DNA from: a candidate division FCPU426 bacterium
GTDB taxonomy: Bacteria > Oederibacteriota > Muellerivitia > Muellerivitales > Muellerivitaceae
Direction: 5' to 3'
Length of the DNA: 64,000 bases
Assembly (NCBI GenBank): GCA_030041545.1
Contig: JASHNQ010000046.1
Coordinates: forward strand, 1 to 64,000
Positions 1 to 8,153 of the stretch are shown here, piece by piece. The notes beneath the pieces are model-generated. The model was not told the origin of the DNA. It was given only the letters and a program-made list of their open reading frames with translations, and ran no database searches. Position 1 is the first letter of the stretch; every line of letters starts with the position of its first letter. The position numbers were made by a program, and so were the translations under genes.

Positions 1-154
1 AGAGGAACTGTGGGGCGGGGAACTGTGGACGGATGGTTTTTTCGTAGCAACAGTGGGAGAAGGCGGAAACGTGAATGTTATCCGTGAATACGTGAGAAAA
101 CAGGGGCAGCACGACCAAGTGAAGCAGCTAAAGCTTTTCGATTTTCGTCGTTAA
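1..154 (+). CDS. tnpA: IS200/IS605-family transposase (TnpA), C-terminal part only
   Basis: An open frame enters from outside the window and ends at TAA 152-154, giving about 50 residues. The segment LWTDGFFVATVG followed by a helix with VIREYVRKQG is typical of the C-terminal end of Y1 (HUH) single-strand transposases of the IS200/IS605 or REP-associated type, where the final helix carries the catalytic tyrosine (the Y of REYV is the candidate). The catalytic HUH motif would lie upstream and is not visible. A strong hairpin at 159-178 directly follows the stop, as expected for the subterminal hairpin such enzymes recognise. The frame overlaps the 3' end of the membrane-protein gene on the other strand. 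The family call rests on a short fragment. Confidence 0.72.
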   Translation, partial: EELWGGELWTDGFFVATVGEGGNVNVIREYVRKQGQHDQVKQLKLFDFRR

Positions 155-1558
155 GATACCCCGCGGCTTGCCGCGGGGAGAGTCATTGTCGGTTTCAATG
201 AGCTTTTCCCTGTCGACCTCAGCCCGGTTATCCAACCATTCGGCCTGAAGCACGGGCACTATGACCCAAACCCACAAGGCCAAGAGGACCCATCTGAATC
301 CCCTGAGCCCATTTGCCATCGGGGGGGAGGTAAACGCCCACGGCGGTTCCCTCGGATCGGCGTAGTACAGGCAGAGGAAAGAGGTGTAGGAAAACAAGGG
401 CGAAACCACCCAGGAAACCGTTTTTCGAAAATAAAAGAGACAGAAAAAAACAAGAATCAGGAAAAGGAAATTCAGGAGCACCAAAAAATACTTATTTCGG
501 GGGATGAAAAAAAGGAAAAGGGCCAAAAGGAGTAAACGGTCAAGAAGAAAATTCGTCCGAAACAGCCATTGCCAGCTGTGGGTCTTGCCCACATAGGGTG
601 GGCCGGAGCAAGAAATCATTTTAGTCAACCTTTGAATCCCGAATTGGGGGCCCTGCCAAAACCAATTTTTAAACATCACAAAGTCCAAATCATCCCATCC
701 CCCGGATTCGAGGATCTGGGGGAGCCGGGGGTTTAAATCCAGTTGACGTAATTCCATCAAACTCGAGCAGGCATGCAAATAAGGACGGGTATCCTTCCAA
801 CCGGGAGAACGGTTGTAATACACATTGTCCAATAGGGACAGGGAGAAGATAAAAGCCGTTATTGAAAAGGACCAACGTAAAAGACTTTTCCTCCGCGAAG
901 GACTCAGGTTGTGGAATTCGAAGAGAATGAAAGGAACGGAAATCACCGCGGCCAGCAGGGTCCCCTGGATGCGGATGAGGGTGGAAAAGGAAAACAACAC
1001 CATGCAAAGGAAAAAGTATTCCCAGCGGCGATTTTTCCGGATGGAGTCGAGCAGCAGAAAAATGCCAGCGAGGGCCCCCCAAAAAGCGGTAATGGTGAAC
1101 TCGAAATGGGAAAAGTAGTGGAAAAACTCGAAAGAAAAAACAGCCAAGAATAAAATAAGCTTTCTGCAACCGAAGGATCCGGAAAAAGTCAAAAAAACGA
1201 GAAAAAACATGGAAATGAAGAAAAACGCGAACTGGAAAAATCCGTACCAATGGAAAGAGGGGAAAACCGTGTAACAGGCCTTCAGAAAAAGCCCCAGCGC
1301 TACGTTGGAGAAAACCAGGAATTCCGTCGGCTGGATCAAGTCCTTCCCATCCCCTTGGGCCATCATGGTCATGAGTGGATCGTCCCCGGTCACGAAGAAA
1401 GGCTTTAAGAAACAAAAGCCGATCCCGAAAAAAAGAAGGGTCAGGGCGAGCGAAAGCCAAATCACCTTGCCGTCGGTCACCGCCGGAGCCTGGGGAGTAC
1501 TGCCGGGAAGAGGGGGCTGGGAAGCCGAAAAGAAGCCTTTCGGGTTTAGCCTAGGCAT
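128..1558 (-). CDS. Polytopic membrane protein, GT-C-like, 3' end replaced by IS sequence
   Basis: A 476-residue protein with about 12 hydrophobic segments. The first starts near residue 33 and is followed by an acidic loop (FFVTGDDPLMTMM), the arrangement of GT-C membrane glycosyltransferases, where Asp residues in the first outer loop are catalytic. No family signature is certain. The last ~17 residues (SPRGKPRGI onward) are translated from the IS hairpin and transposase 3' end at 128-180, so the native C-terminus has been lost and replaced. The protein may still fold because the lost part is a cytoplasmic or soluble tail. It starts at ATG 1558 (minus strand). Base composition is AT-richer with runs of Phe and Lys codons compared with genes from 1960 on, which suggests a different origin. 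Confidence 0.6.
   Translation of the reverse strand: MPRLNPKGFFSASQPPLPGSTPQAPAVTDGKVIWLSLALTLLFFGIGFCFLKPFFVTGDDPLMTMMAQGDGKDLIQPTEFLVFSNVALGLFLKACYTVFPSFHWYGFFQFAFFFISMFFLVFLTFSGSFGCRKLILFLAVFSFEFFHYFSHFEFTITAFWGALAGIFLLLDSIRKNRRWEYFFLCMVLFSFSTLIRIQGTLLAAVISVPFILFEFHNLSPSRRKSLLRWSFSITAFIFSLSLLDNVYYNRSPGWKDTRPYLHACSSLMELRQLDLNPRLPQILESGGWDDLDFVMFKNWFWQGPQFGIQRLTKMISCSGPPYVGKTHSWQWLFRTNFLLDRLLLLALFLFFIPRNKYFLVLLNFLFLILVFFCLFYFRKTVSWVVSPLFSYTSFLCLYYADPREPPWAFTSPPMANGLRGFRWVLLALWVWVIVPVLQAEWLDNRAEVDREKLIETDNDSPRGKPRGILTTKIEKL
155..182. mobile_element. Right-end hairpin of the IS200/IS605-like element
   Basis: An 8-bp perfect stem (CCCCGCGG at 159-166, CCGCGGGG at 171-178) with loop CTTG lies 4 bp after the transposase stop. 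IS200/IS605 elements carry subterminal palindromes instead of terminal inverted repeats, so this is most simply the element's end. On the minus strand the same bases are read as the SPRGKPRG part of the neighbouring membrane protein. The exact cleavage point cannot be seen. Confidence 0.6.
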
Positions 1559-1607
1559 GTGATTGATATATCGGATTGATATTGGCCTTTCAAGCGGAAA
1601 TGGGTGA

Positions 1608-1742
1608 GCCCGCCGCGGCGACGAGGAAACGGCCCCGAGCCTGCGCTTCGCCCTTCCCTACTACAACGGCAACAGCGAATATGGCCAGTTCTATCTCTCC
1701 AACGACAACCACTGGGGCGTGGGTATCTATTTCGATCCATGA
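1608..1742 (+). pseudogene. C-terminal fragment of an outer-membrane beta-barrel protein (DUF1207-like)
   Basis: 44 codons are open from just after a TGA at 1605-1607 to TGA 1740-1742. The peptide contains YYNGNSEYGQFY and ends GVGIYFDP, the alternating aromatic pattern of a last beta strand. The NGxSxYGQFY motif followed by a final strand resembles the end of DUF1207-type outer-membrane proteins (from memory, unverified). No start codon, RBS or upstream barrel is present, so this is a leftover 3' end in a rearranged region. Confidence 0.5.
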
Positions 1743-1829
1743 AAAATTTTGTTTGTAAATTTTTAGCCTTGCCTTTTTAATTTCTTGAACTTGCATCCAA
1801 GCGGTTGTATAGTTCGAGGAGTTGGCCCC

Positions 1830-1922
1830 CATGCCGACTTTCCATAAAAAACTTTGAAGAAGCCGGTATAGTACCGATTTCCATGTTTTCCTTATTTTTA
1901 TTAAGAGGAAAATCGACACAAG
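1830..1922. repeat. Dispersed structured repeat, copy A
   Basis: This 93-bp element shares long blocks with 26978-27059: a start CATGCCG, the block CGGTATAGTACCGATTTC, and an end reading ATCGACACAA here and ATCGGCACAA in the other copy. Outer arms TGCCGACTTTCC and GGAAAATCGACA are near-complementary (about 10 of 12). The centre CGGTATAGTACCG is a 5-bp hairpin with loop TAG. It lies in the intergenic space between the barrel fragment and polC. It may be a miniature mobile element or a structured RNA; no coding potential is seen. Confidence 0.6.
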
Positions 1923-1959
1923 CCTTATCCATTCCCCATAAACCGCCGCTGGAGGCAGG

Positions 1960-4900
1960 ATGACCCCCGTGGAAAGCCCCGCTTCCGCTCATACGGATCA
2001 AAGCTCCTCCCCTTTCTACCAGCTTCTCCAACAAATCCCCCTCCAATGTTACGAGCAAGAACGCTTCCTCCAATCCGAGCTTTTGGGCGTACAGGTCTAC
2101 CCCGAGAAAGGCATCCTGGTTTTGGGCCTGAAGATGGCCGCCGCCGTTACTCCGGATACCTACTTCAATGTTTCCCGTTATTTAAAGGAAAGCCTGCCCA
2201 ACGTGAACCGAGTGGTCCTGGACGTGCACTACGCGCCCGGCTCCATCAGCCTTTCCGACTACCTCGCCGCCCACGAAAGGGACCTTCTTTTTTGCCTGAT
2301 GGAGGAAGCGGACGTGGCGGAAGGCTGGTTTTCCCATTACCGGATGGAAGTGAAGGAAGGGGAGCTTTCCTTCCAGGTCCCCCATGAGCTGGCCCGCCAG
2401 CAGTTGGAACGCAAGCAATGCGATAAGGTCCTGAAGGACCTTTTGAAGATCCGTTGGGGCGGGGAAGTGAAAGTTAGTCTTTTCATCAATCCCGATATCC
2501 TGCCTCAGGCGCCGGTCGTTGAGGAAAAACCGGCGGAGTTCAACGCGGCCCCCAAGGCGCCCGCCTCGGTGGTGATTTACGGCCGAAAGATCGCCGAGGA
2601 ACCCCAGTCCATGGCCGTGACGGAGGAATGCAACGGCTTCGTGGCCCAGGGTGAGGTCATCAGCTTCGAGCAAATCCAGACCCGAAGCGGCCGGTTCCTG
2701 ATCAAGATGACCATCACCGACTACGCCGATTCCCTGGACGTGCGCCTTTTCCTGGAAGGGGACAAAAAATTGGCCGCCCCGTTGAAGGAGAGGGACTGGG
2801 TGAAGGTGCGGGGGGACCTGCGTCCCGACAAGTATTCCCACGACGAACTCACCTTGTCGGCCAGGGACATCCTGAAGGTGCCTCCGCCGGAGAACCGCAA
2901 GGACACGGCCGCGGAAAAACGCGTGGAACTGCACTGCCATACCCAGATGAGCCGCATGGACGGCCTTTCCAAGATCGACCGGCTCATCGAGAGGGCGGCC
3001 CAATGGGGCCACCCGGCTATCGCCATCACGGACCACGGCGTGGTGCAGGCCTACCCGGAGGCGCGCGCGGCGGCCAAGAAGCACGGCATCAAGCTGATCC
3101 TGGGCATGGAAGGCTACCTGGTGGATGAGTTCAAGCGCGAAAAGGGCATGGCCATCTACCACATCATCCTCCTGGTCAAGAACAAGGCGGGCCTCAAGAA
3201 CCTCTACCAGTTGGTTTCCGAGAGCCACCTCAAGTACTTCTACAAGCGGCCGCTCATCCCCAAGGCCCTTTTGGAGGAGCACCGGGAGGGCCTCATCGTG
3301 GGATCGGCCTGCGAACAAGGCGAAGTCTGGCAGCACTTGTTGAGGAGGGACAAACCCGTCGAGGAAGTGGCGCGGTTCTACGACTATATCGAAATCCAGC
3401 CCTGCGCCAACAACGAGTTCATGATCGGGGACGGCACGGTTAAGGACATGGAGGAACTCCAGCGATTGACCCGTCACCTCTATGAAACGGGCAAGAAGTT
3501 GGGCAAGCCGGTTTTGGCCACGGGGGATTCCCATTTCATCGACCCCCAGGACGACGTGTACCGCAAGATCCTGCACGCCGGCATGGGCTACGGGGTCGAG
3601 CGCCAGGCGCCCCTTTACTTCAAGACCACGGACGAGCTCAAGCGGGATTTCGGTTATTTCGGGGAGGAACTGTCCCACGAGTTGGTGGTGACCAACCCCC
3701 GGAAAGTGGCCGACATGGTGGAGGACGTGGAACCCCTTCCCACCAAGACCCTCTCGCCCATGTGGGAAGGCGCGGATGAGTTGCTTCGGGAAACCGCCAC
3801 GCAACGGGCCCATGAGCTTTACGGGGACCCCCTGCCGGATTTCATCGAGAAGCGCCTGCAAAAGGAACTCAACGCCATCATCAACAACAAGTTCGCCACG
3901 CTTTACGTGATCGCCATGAAACTGGTGAAAAAGTCCCTTTCGGATGGTTACATCGTGGGAAGCCGTGGCTCGGTGGGCAGTTCCTTCGTGGCTTTCTTGG
4001 CGGGCATCACGGAGGTCAACCCCCTCCCACCCCATTACCGCTGCGGAAACTGCCGCGCCCACGAGTTCCCCCAAAACCCCTCCTCCATGGCGGGCGTGGA
4101 CCTGCCGGAAAAGAAATGCGCCCCATGCGGCAAGGACATGGTACGGGACGGCTTTTCCATCGCCTTCGAGGTCTTCATGGGCTTCAAGGGCGACAAGATG
4201 CCGGACATCGACCTGAATTTCTCCGGCGAGTACCAGCACGAAGCCCACAAGTACGTGGAGGAACTTTTCGGCAAGAACCACTGCTTTAGAGCCGGCACCA
4301 TTTCAGCGGTCAAGGACAAGATCGCCTTCGGCTTCGTGAAGAAATTCGTGGAGGAGGCCGGCCGCACGGCCCGCAACGCGGAACTCAACCGGCTGGTCAA
4401 GGGCTGCTCGGGCGTTTCCAAGACCACGGGCCAGCACCCGGGCGGCATCGTCATCCTGCCCAAGGAGTTCGAGATCACCGACGTGTGCCCGGTGCAGTAC
4501 CCGGCCGACAACAAGGAAGGGGACGTCATCACCACTCATTTCGACTACGACAGCATGCACGACTGCCTGGTGAAGCTGGACATCCTGGGCCATGACAACC
4601 CCACCAGCCTCAAGCGCCTGGAAACCATGACGGGCGTGTCCGCCACCGGTATCCCCTTGAACGATCCCAAGACCATGAGCCTTTTTTCCGGGGTCCAGGC
4701 CCTGAGCCTCAAGGAAAGGATCGAGAAGGACCTCGGGACCCTCGGCGTGCCCGAGTTCGGCACCCAGTTCGCCATGGACATGCTGCGCGACACCAAGCCC
4801 ACCAAGTTCGAACACCTGGTGCGGCTCTCCGGCCTGGCCCACGGCACCGACGTGTGGCTGGGCAACGCGCAGGATCTCATCCAGAAAAAAACCGCCACCC

Positions 4901-5652
4901 TCTCCACCGTTATTTCCACCCGCGACGACATGCTCAACGACCTGGTGGCCAAGGGCATGGACGAGGCCTTGGCCTTCAAGATCATGGAGGACGTGCGCAA
5001 GGGCAAGGGGCTCAAGCCCGAGCACGAACAGGCCATGACGGCGGCCAATGCGCCCCATTGGTACATCGACAGCTGCAAGAAGATCAAGTATATCTTCCCC
5101 AAGGCCCACGCCGTGGCCTATTGCATCATGAGTTTCCGCATCGCTTACTTCAAGGTGCACCATCCGCTGGCCTTTTACGCCGACTTTTTCACGAATAAGT
5201 CCTTCGGGTTCGACGCCACGGTCGCCTGCGGCGGCCTGGGACGGGTCAGGGACCGCATCAAGCTCATCCGGTCGCTGGAAAAGCCAACCCACAAGGAGCT
5301 GGACGAAGCCTCGGTTTTGGAAGTCGTTGAGGAAGTCTACGCCAGGGGTTTCCAGTTCCTGCCGGTGGACCTATACCAATCCGACGCTCACCAATTCCGA
5401 ATCGAGGACGGCGCCCCTTCGGGCGGCTCTTCGAGCCCCTCAGGGCAGGCTTTAAGGCCGCCCCTGGTAGGCCTGCCGGGCCTGGGCGAGACCGCCGCGG
5501 ATTCCATTTCCGAGGAGCGCAAGAAGGGCCCCTTCGGGTCCGTGGAGGACCTGCAGGACCAATGCGGGGTGAACAAGAACGTGGTGGAAATCCTCAAGGC
5601 CCACGGATGCCTTAGGGAAATTCCCGATTCCAAACAGGTTTCCCTGTTTTAA
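1960..5652 (+). CDS. polC: DNA polymerase III alpha subunit, PolC-type, lacking the 3'-5' exonuclease domain
   Basis: A replicative C-family DNA polymerase of 1230 residues. Order: N-terminal domain (~20-180), OB fold (~225-305), PHP domain from RVELHCH near residue 323, zinc-finger cysteines CGNC and CAPC in the palm region (~690-720), palm signature PDIDLNFSGEYQ with catalytic aspartates near 749/751, then TTGQHPGG, a helix-hairpin-helix and the typical end VSLF. The signature and the OB-before-PHP order are specific to PolC, not DnaE. In usual PolC (~1430 aa) a DnaQ-like exonuclease is inserted in PHP after GMExYLV; here that point runs on within about eight residues to YHIILLVKN, so the exonuclease is cleanly absent. 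PHP metal-ligand motifs (HCH, TDHG, DSHF) remain. GGAGG at 1951-1955 fixes the ATG. Residues ~1150-1167 (SGGSSSPSGQ) are an in-frame low-complexity insertion. Confidence 0.95.
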   Translation: MTPVESPASAHTDQSSSPFYQLLQQIPLQCYEQERFLQSELLGVQVYPEKGILVLGLKMAAAVTPDTYFNVSRYLKESLPNVNRVVLDVHYAPGSISLSDYLAAHERDLLFCLMEEADVAEGWFSHYRMEVKEGELSFQVPHELARQQLERKQCDKVLKDLLKIRWGGEVKVSLFINPDILPQAPVVEEKPAEFNAAPKAPASVVIYGRKIAEEPQSMAVTEECNGFVAQGEVISFEQIQTRSGRFLIKMTITDYADSLDVRLFLEGDKKLAAPLKERDWVKVRGDLRPDKYSHDELTLSARDILKVPPPENRKDTAAEKRVELHCHTQMSRMDGLSKIDRLIERAAQWGHPAIAITDHGVVQAYPEARAAAKKHGIKLILGMEGYLVDEFKREKGMAIYHIILLVKNKAGLKNLYQLVSESHLKYFYKRPLIPKALLEEHREGLIVGSACEQGEVWQHLLRRDKPVEEVARFYDYIEIQPCANNEFMIGDGTVKDMEELQRLTRHLYETGKKLGKPVLATGDSHFIDPQDDVYRKILHAGMGYGVERQAPLYFKTTDELKRDFGYFGEELSHELVVTNPRKVADMVEDVEPLPTKTLSPMWEGADELLRETATQRAHELYGDPLPDFIEKRLQKELNAIINNKFATLYVIAMKLVKKSLSDGYIVGSRGSVGSSFVAFLAGITEVNPLPPHYRCGNCRAHEFPQNPSSMAGVDLPEKKCAPCGKDMVRDGFSIAFEVFMGFKGDKMPDIDLNFSGEYQHEAHKYVEELFGKNHCFRAGTISAVKDKIAFGFVKKFVEEAGRTARNAELNRLVKGCSGVSKTTGQHPGGIVILPKEFEITDVCPVQYPADNKEGDVITTHFDYDSMHDCLVKLDILGHDNPTSLKRLETMTGVSATGIPLNDPKTMSLFSGVQALSLKERIEKDLGTLGVPEFGTQFAMDMLRDTKPTKFEHLVRLSGLAHGTDVWLGNAQDLIQKKTATLSTVISTRDDMLNDLVAKGMDEALAFKIMEDVRKGKGLKPEHEQAMTAANAPHWYIDSCKKIKYIFPKAHAVAYCIMSFRIAYFKVHHPLAFYADFFTNKSFGFDATVACGGLGRVRDRIKLIRSLEKPTHKELDEASVLEVVEEVYARGFQFLPVDLYQSDAHQFRIEDGAPSGGSSSPSGQALRPPLVGLPGLGETAADSISEERKKGPFGSVEDLQDQCGVNKNVVEILKAHGCLREIPDSKQVSLF

Positions 5653-5703
5653 ACCGAGTCGCGGAATCCGTCCTCTCCCTGTTTTGAAAGCGAGACCCTT
5701 TTC

Positions 5704-7776
5704 TTGAAACCGCTTTTCATCCGGTTATTCCCCGTTTCCGTGCTTCTGACCGGCCTGGGGACGGCGCCTGCCCGGGCCCTCCTTCCCATTTCCCATTACC
5801 ACGACTTGGTGGCGGGGGAAGGCGCGCAAGGCTACCGCGATGGGGCTTTTTTTTCCGCTTTGTTCAATTTCCCGCAGGGGTTGGCAGTGGACCCCCAAGG
5901 CCGGTTCCTTTACGTCGCGGACCGGGACAACAACTGCATCCGGGTAATCGACCTGGATAAGGCCAACCAGGTGAAGACCCTCGCGGGAAGCCCCACGGCC
6001 GGATTCGCCGACGGCCCTTTCTCCAGGGCTTCCTTCAACCATCCGACCGCCTTGGCCTTCCTGCCGGGAAACCGCCTGGCGATTTTTGACAGCGGCAACC
6101 AGCGTTTGCGCCTGGCGGATCTTTCCCGCAAGACCCTATCCACCCTGGCGGGCAACGGTTCGGAGGGTTTTGGCGACGGCAAGGCCCTTCAAACCCCCGT
6201 GAGCGGAGTCTGGAACTTGGTTTACGACCTGGCGGACGGGGCCCTCTACTTCACCCAGCCGGAGGATGGCGCCCTGAGGAAACTGGATCTGCTCCACCGC
6301 CGCATCACCTCCGCCTTTCGGCAGAACCCGAGGATTCCCAAGCCCCAAGCCTTGTGCCTTTTCCAAGGCCATGTTTGCGTGGCGGGGGACGGTCTCAAGG
6401 CCCCGGTGTGCCTGATGGAACGGGATACGGAAGGGCGCGTCAACCTGCGGCCCATTGGAACGGGAAGCCATGTGCTTGCCCTTGGAAGCTCGCAAGGGTC
6501 GCTTTACGCGGTGCAAGCGGGCAGCCTGGCGCCCTGGGCGAGGGTCTTCCCGCCGCCGCCCCTGGGAGGGGATTCCCTCTTAAAGTCCGTTTGGGGAGGG
6601 GGCCTGGGATATGCCCCCAACGAGAGCGACCCCTTTCTTTGGCCCGACCAGTCCGACCAGGCCGGCCTGGTCGCCGACCCGAGGCAGCCTGGAAGATTTT
6701 TCGTCTCTTCCGGCTACCTGCAGTCGGTCGTGGGCGTGAAGGATTATTCCTTCGCCGAACTGATCCGGGGCAATACGGTCAACCGGGAAGGCCTGCACGA
6801 TTTCGAGTACCCCCTCTCCAAGCCGCCGCATACCTTCCGCCTATTGGTCGTCGGAAACTCCTATCCCTTCCACCAGTCGACCCAGGACGACCGGCGCTGG
6901 GGATGGCCGGGCGGGGGCGGTTTTGGAAACCGCATGGAAAGCATGCCCAAACGGCTGGAGCTGTTCCTGAACACGCAAGCCGCACTCCGGGACGTTCCCT
7001 GGCATTACGAGGTTTTGACCCTCAGCGCGCCCGGGCCTTCCTTTGTCTGGCTGCGCTACCAGGCGCCCGCCGTCATCCGGGAATACGGCGTCGACTTGGT
7101 GCTTTATTTCGTCGAATCCTCTTCCAAGGAAATCAACCGGACCTTCAAGCTCTATTTTGAAAGGCCCCTGACGACGGAAGGCATCCCGCAGGCCCAGGAG
7201 GACCCCGAATACCCCCTCAAGCCCTGCGAGGAAAAGGTTCCCGGCGGGCTGCCCGGCGACTTTTACCGCCATGTTTCCACCAAGGGATGGGCGAGCCCCC
7301 TGCCCAATCACCAGTTTGCCTTCGCGGACGCCGTCACCCTCCTCGGGGATCCCGTGACGAAGGCACAGGTGGAAGCCATGGCCGGCAAGCCCCTGGAACG
7401 GTTCCAGGAGGAGTTGAAAAAAATACAGGCTCAGGACCGCCGTCCGGTCGGGTTCGAGGTGTGCTTCCTCCCAATGAGGGACGCCGATAATTCGCGGTTC
7501 CACCTGAACCATTTGGAGGAACTCCGACACTTCTGGGAGGATACCTCCCGCAGGATCCACGCGCCTTTCCTGGACCTGACCGCGCCCATGGTGGCGCTGG
7601 AGAAAACCTTCTGGCCCGTGGACGAGTCCGGTGGCGGTCAGCATTTCGACGCCAACGGGCATTTGTGGTTCGCCTATCTCCTGGCCCAGGAACTTATCGA
7701 CCAGCGCTTAATCCCTTTCACCCCGATTCAGGAGAAGGCCGGAGAGGAAACCAGCCCCGACAAGCTGAAGAATTAA
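5704..7776 (+). CDS. Secreted NHL-repeat beta-propeller fused to an SGNH-hydrolase-like domain
   Basis: A 690-residue protein starting at TTG 5704 with a signal peptide (cleavage after TAPARA). Residues ~35-330 hold NHL-type blades (GLAVDPQGRFLYVADRDNN, then FADGPFSRASFNHPTALAF), which usually bind or scaffold rather than catalyse. From about residue 378 a second domain begins with FRLLVVGNSYPF; the GNS replaces the GDS of SGNH esterases. Near residue 650 there is DANGH before a final helix, a candidate Asp/His pair although the spacing is one residue longer than the usual DxxH. This resembles carbohydrate O-acetyl-esterase or O-acyltransferase helper proteins of the SGNH fold, exported to periplasm or surface. 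Substrate is unknown. It lies 50 bp after polC on the same strand; terminator 7928-7958 follows. Confidence 0.65.
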   Translation: MKPLFIRLFPVSVLLTGLGTAPARALLPISHYHDLVAGEGAQGYRDGAFFSALFNFPQGLAVDPQGRFLYVADRDNNCIRVIDLDKANQVKTLAGSPTAGFADGPFSRASFNHPTALAFLPGNRLAIFDSGNQRLRLADLSRKTLSTLAGNGSEGFGDGKALQTPVSGVWNLVYDLADGALYFTQPEDGALRKLDLLHRRITSAFRQNPRIPKPQALCLFQGHVCVAGDGLKAPVCLMERDTEGRVNLRPIGTGSHVLALGSSQGSLYAVQAGSLAPWARVFPPPPLGGDSLLKSVWGGGLGYAPNESDPFLWPDQSDQAGLVADPRQPGRFFVSSGYLQSVVGVKDYSFAELIRGNTVNREGLHDFEYPLSKPPHTFRLLVVGNSYPFHQSTQDDRRWGWPGGGGFGNRMESMPKRLELFLNTQAALRDVPWHYEVLTLSAPGPSFVWLRYQAPAVIREYGVDLVLYFVESSSKEINRTFKLYFERPLTTEGIPQAQEDPEYPLKPCEEKVPGGLPGDFYRHVSTKGWASPLPNHQFAFADAVTLLGDPVTKAQVEAMAGKPLERFQEELKKIQAQDRRPVGFEVCFLPMRDADNSRFHLNHLEELRHFWEDTSRRIHAPFLDLTAPMVALEKTFWPVDESGGGQHFDANGHLWFAYLLAQELIDQRLIPFTPIQEKAGEETSPDKLKN

Positions 7777-7927
7777 AGCCCCTCAGAGTCTTGCTTGGGG
7801 GCCAAACAAGGGCCGAAAAAGGGCGCAAGGACTCAAATCCTTTATTTGTAGCCCTTTCCCAGGGCCGCCCCTTGCCAAACCCGCCCCTTTCTGCTAAAAC
7901 AATGGCGCAATTCAAGGTTGTCCCAAA

Positions 7928-7958
7928 AAGTGGGCCCTTTCCGGCCCACTTTTTTTTT
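7928..7958 (+). terminator. Rho-independent terminator before the rimP operon
   Basis: Stem AAGTGGGCC (7928-7936) pairs perfectly with GGCCCACTT (7943-7951), loop CTTTCC, then a T-run to 7958. It separates the NHL/SGNH gene from the translation operon. Between 7777 and 7928 I see only a weak inverted repeat and no gene. Confidence 0.85.
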
Positions 7959-7984
7959 CTTATCTTTTCGGCTGAATGGTAGCA

Positions 7985-8153
7985 GACAAGGTTTGATGCA
8001 CCCGTCCGACGGCCGAAAGGCCGTTTGTCATTTGTACCCTTATTTTTTTCTTTGAAATATCGGGCGAGGCCCGGGAAAGGCAATAAGGGCGACGCAGTTC
8101 CCAATATTGGGGCCGAAGGCCCCTTTCAATTTTGGGGAACTGAGGGGGCAAAA
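7985..8153 (+). promoter_or_regulatory. rimP operon leader with two hairpins
   Basis: This untranslated stretch holds a GAAA-tetraloop hairpin at 8009-8024 (ACGGCC-GAAA-GGCCGT) and a long two-part hairpin at 8096-8141: outer arms AGTTCCCAATATTG and CAATTTTGGGGAACT (one bulge) enclosing GGGGCC-GAA-GGCCCC. The hairpin ends exactly where the rimP Shine-Dalgarno GAGGGGG begins (8142). A forward open frame runs through it from 8025, but that would give RimP a 43-residue extension not expected in the family, so I read it as leader. A role in translational control is inference. Confidence 0.5.

Noticed and set aside
1830-1922. Dispersed repeat considered as an integron attC site
   Set aside because: It lacks the RYYYAAC and GTTRRRY core sites in the right places and no integron integrase or cassette array is present.
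2182-4281. Long open frame antisense to polC
   Set aside because: It follows the third-position GC bias of polC, its peptide is low-complexity His/Val/Leu/Gly-rich, and it shows no domain; it is a shadow.
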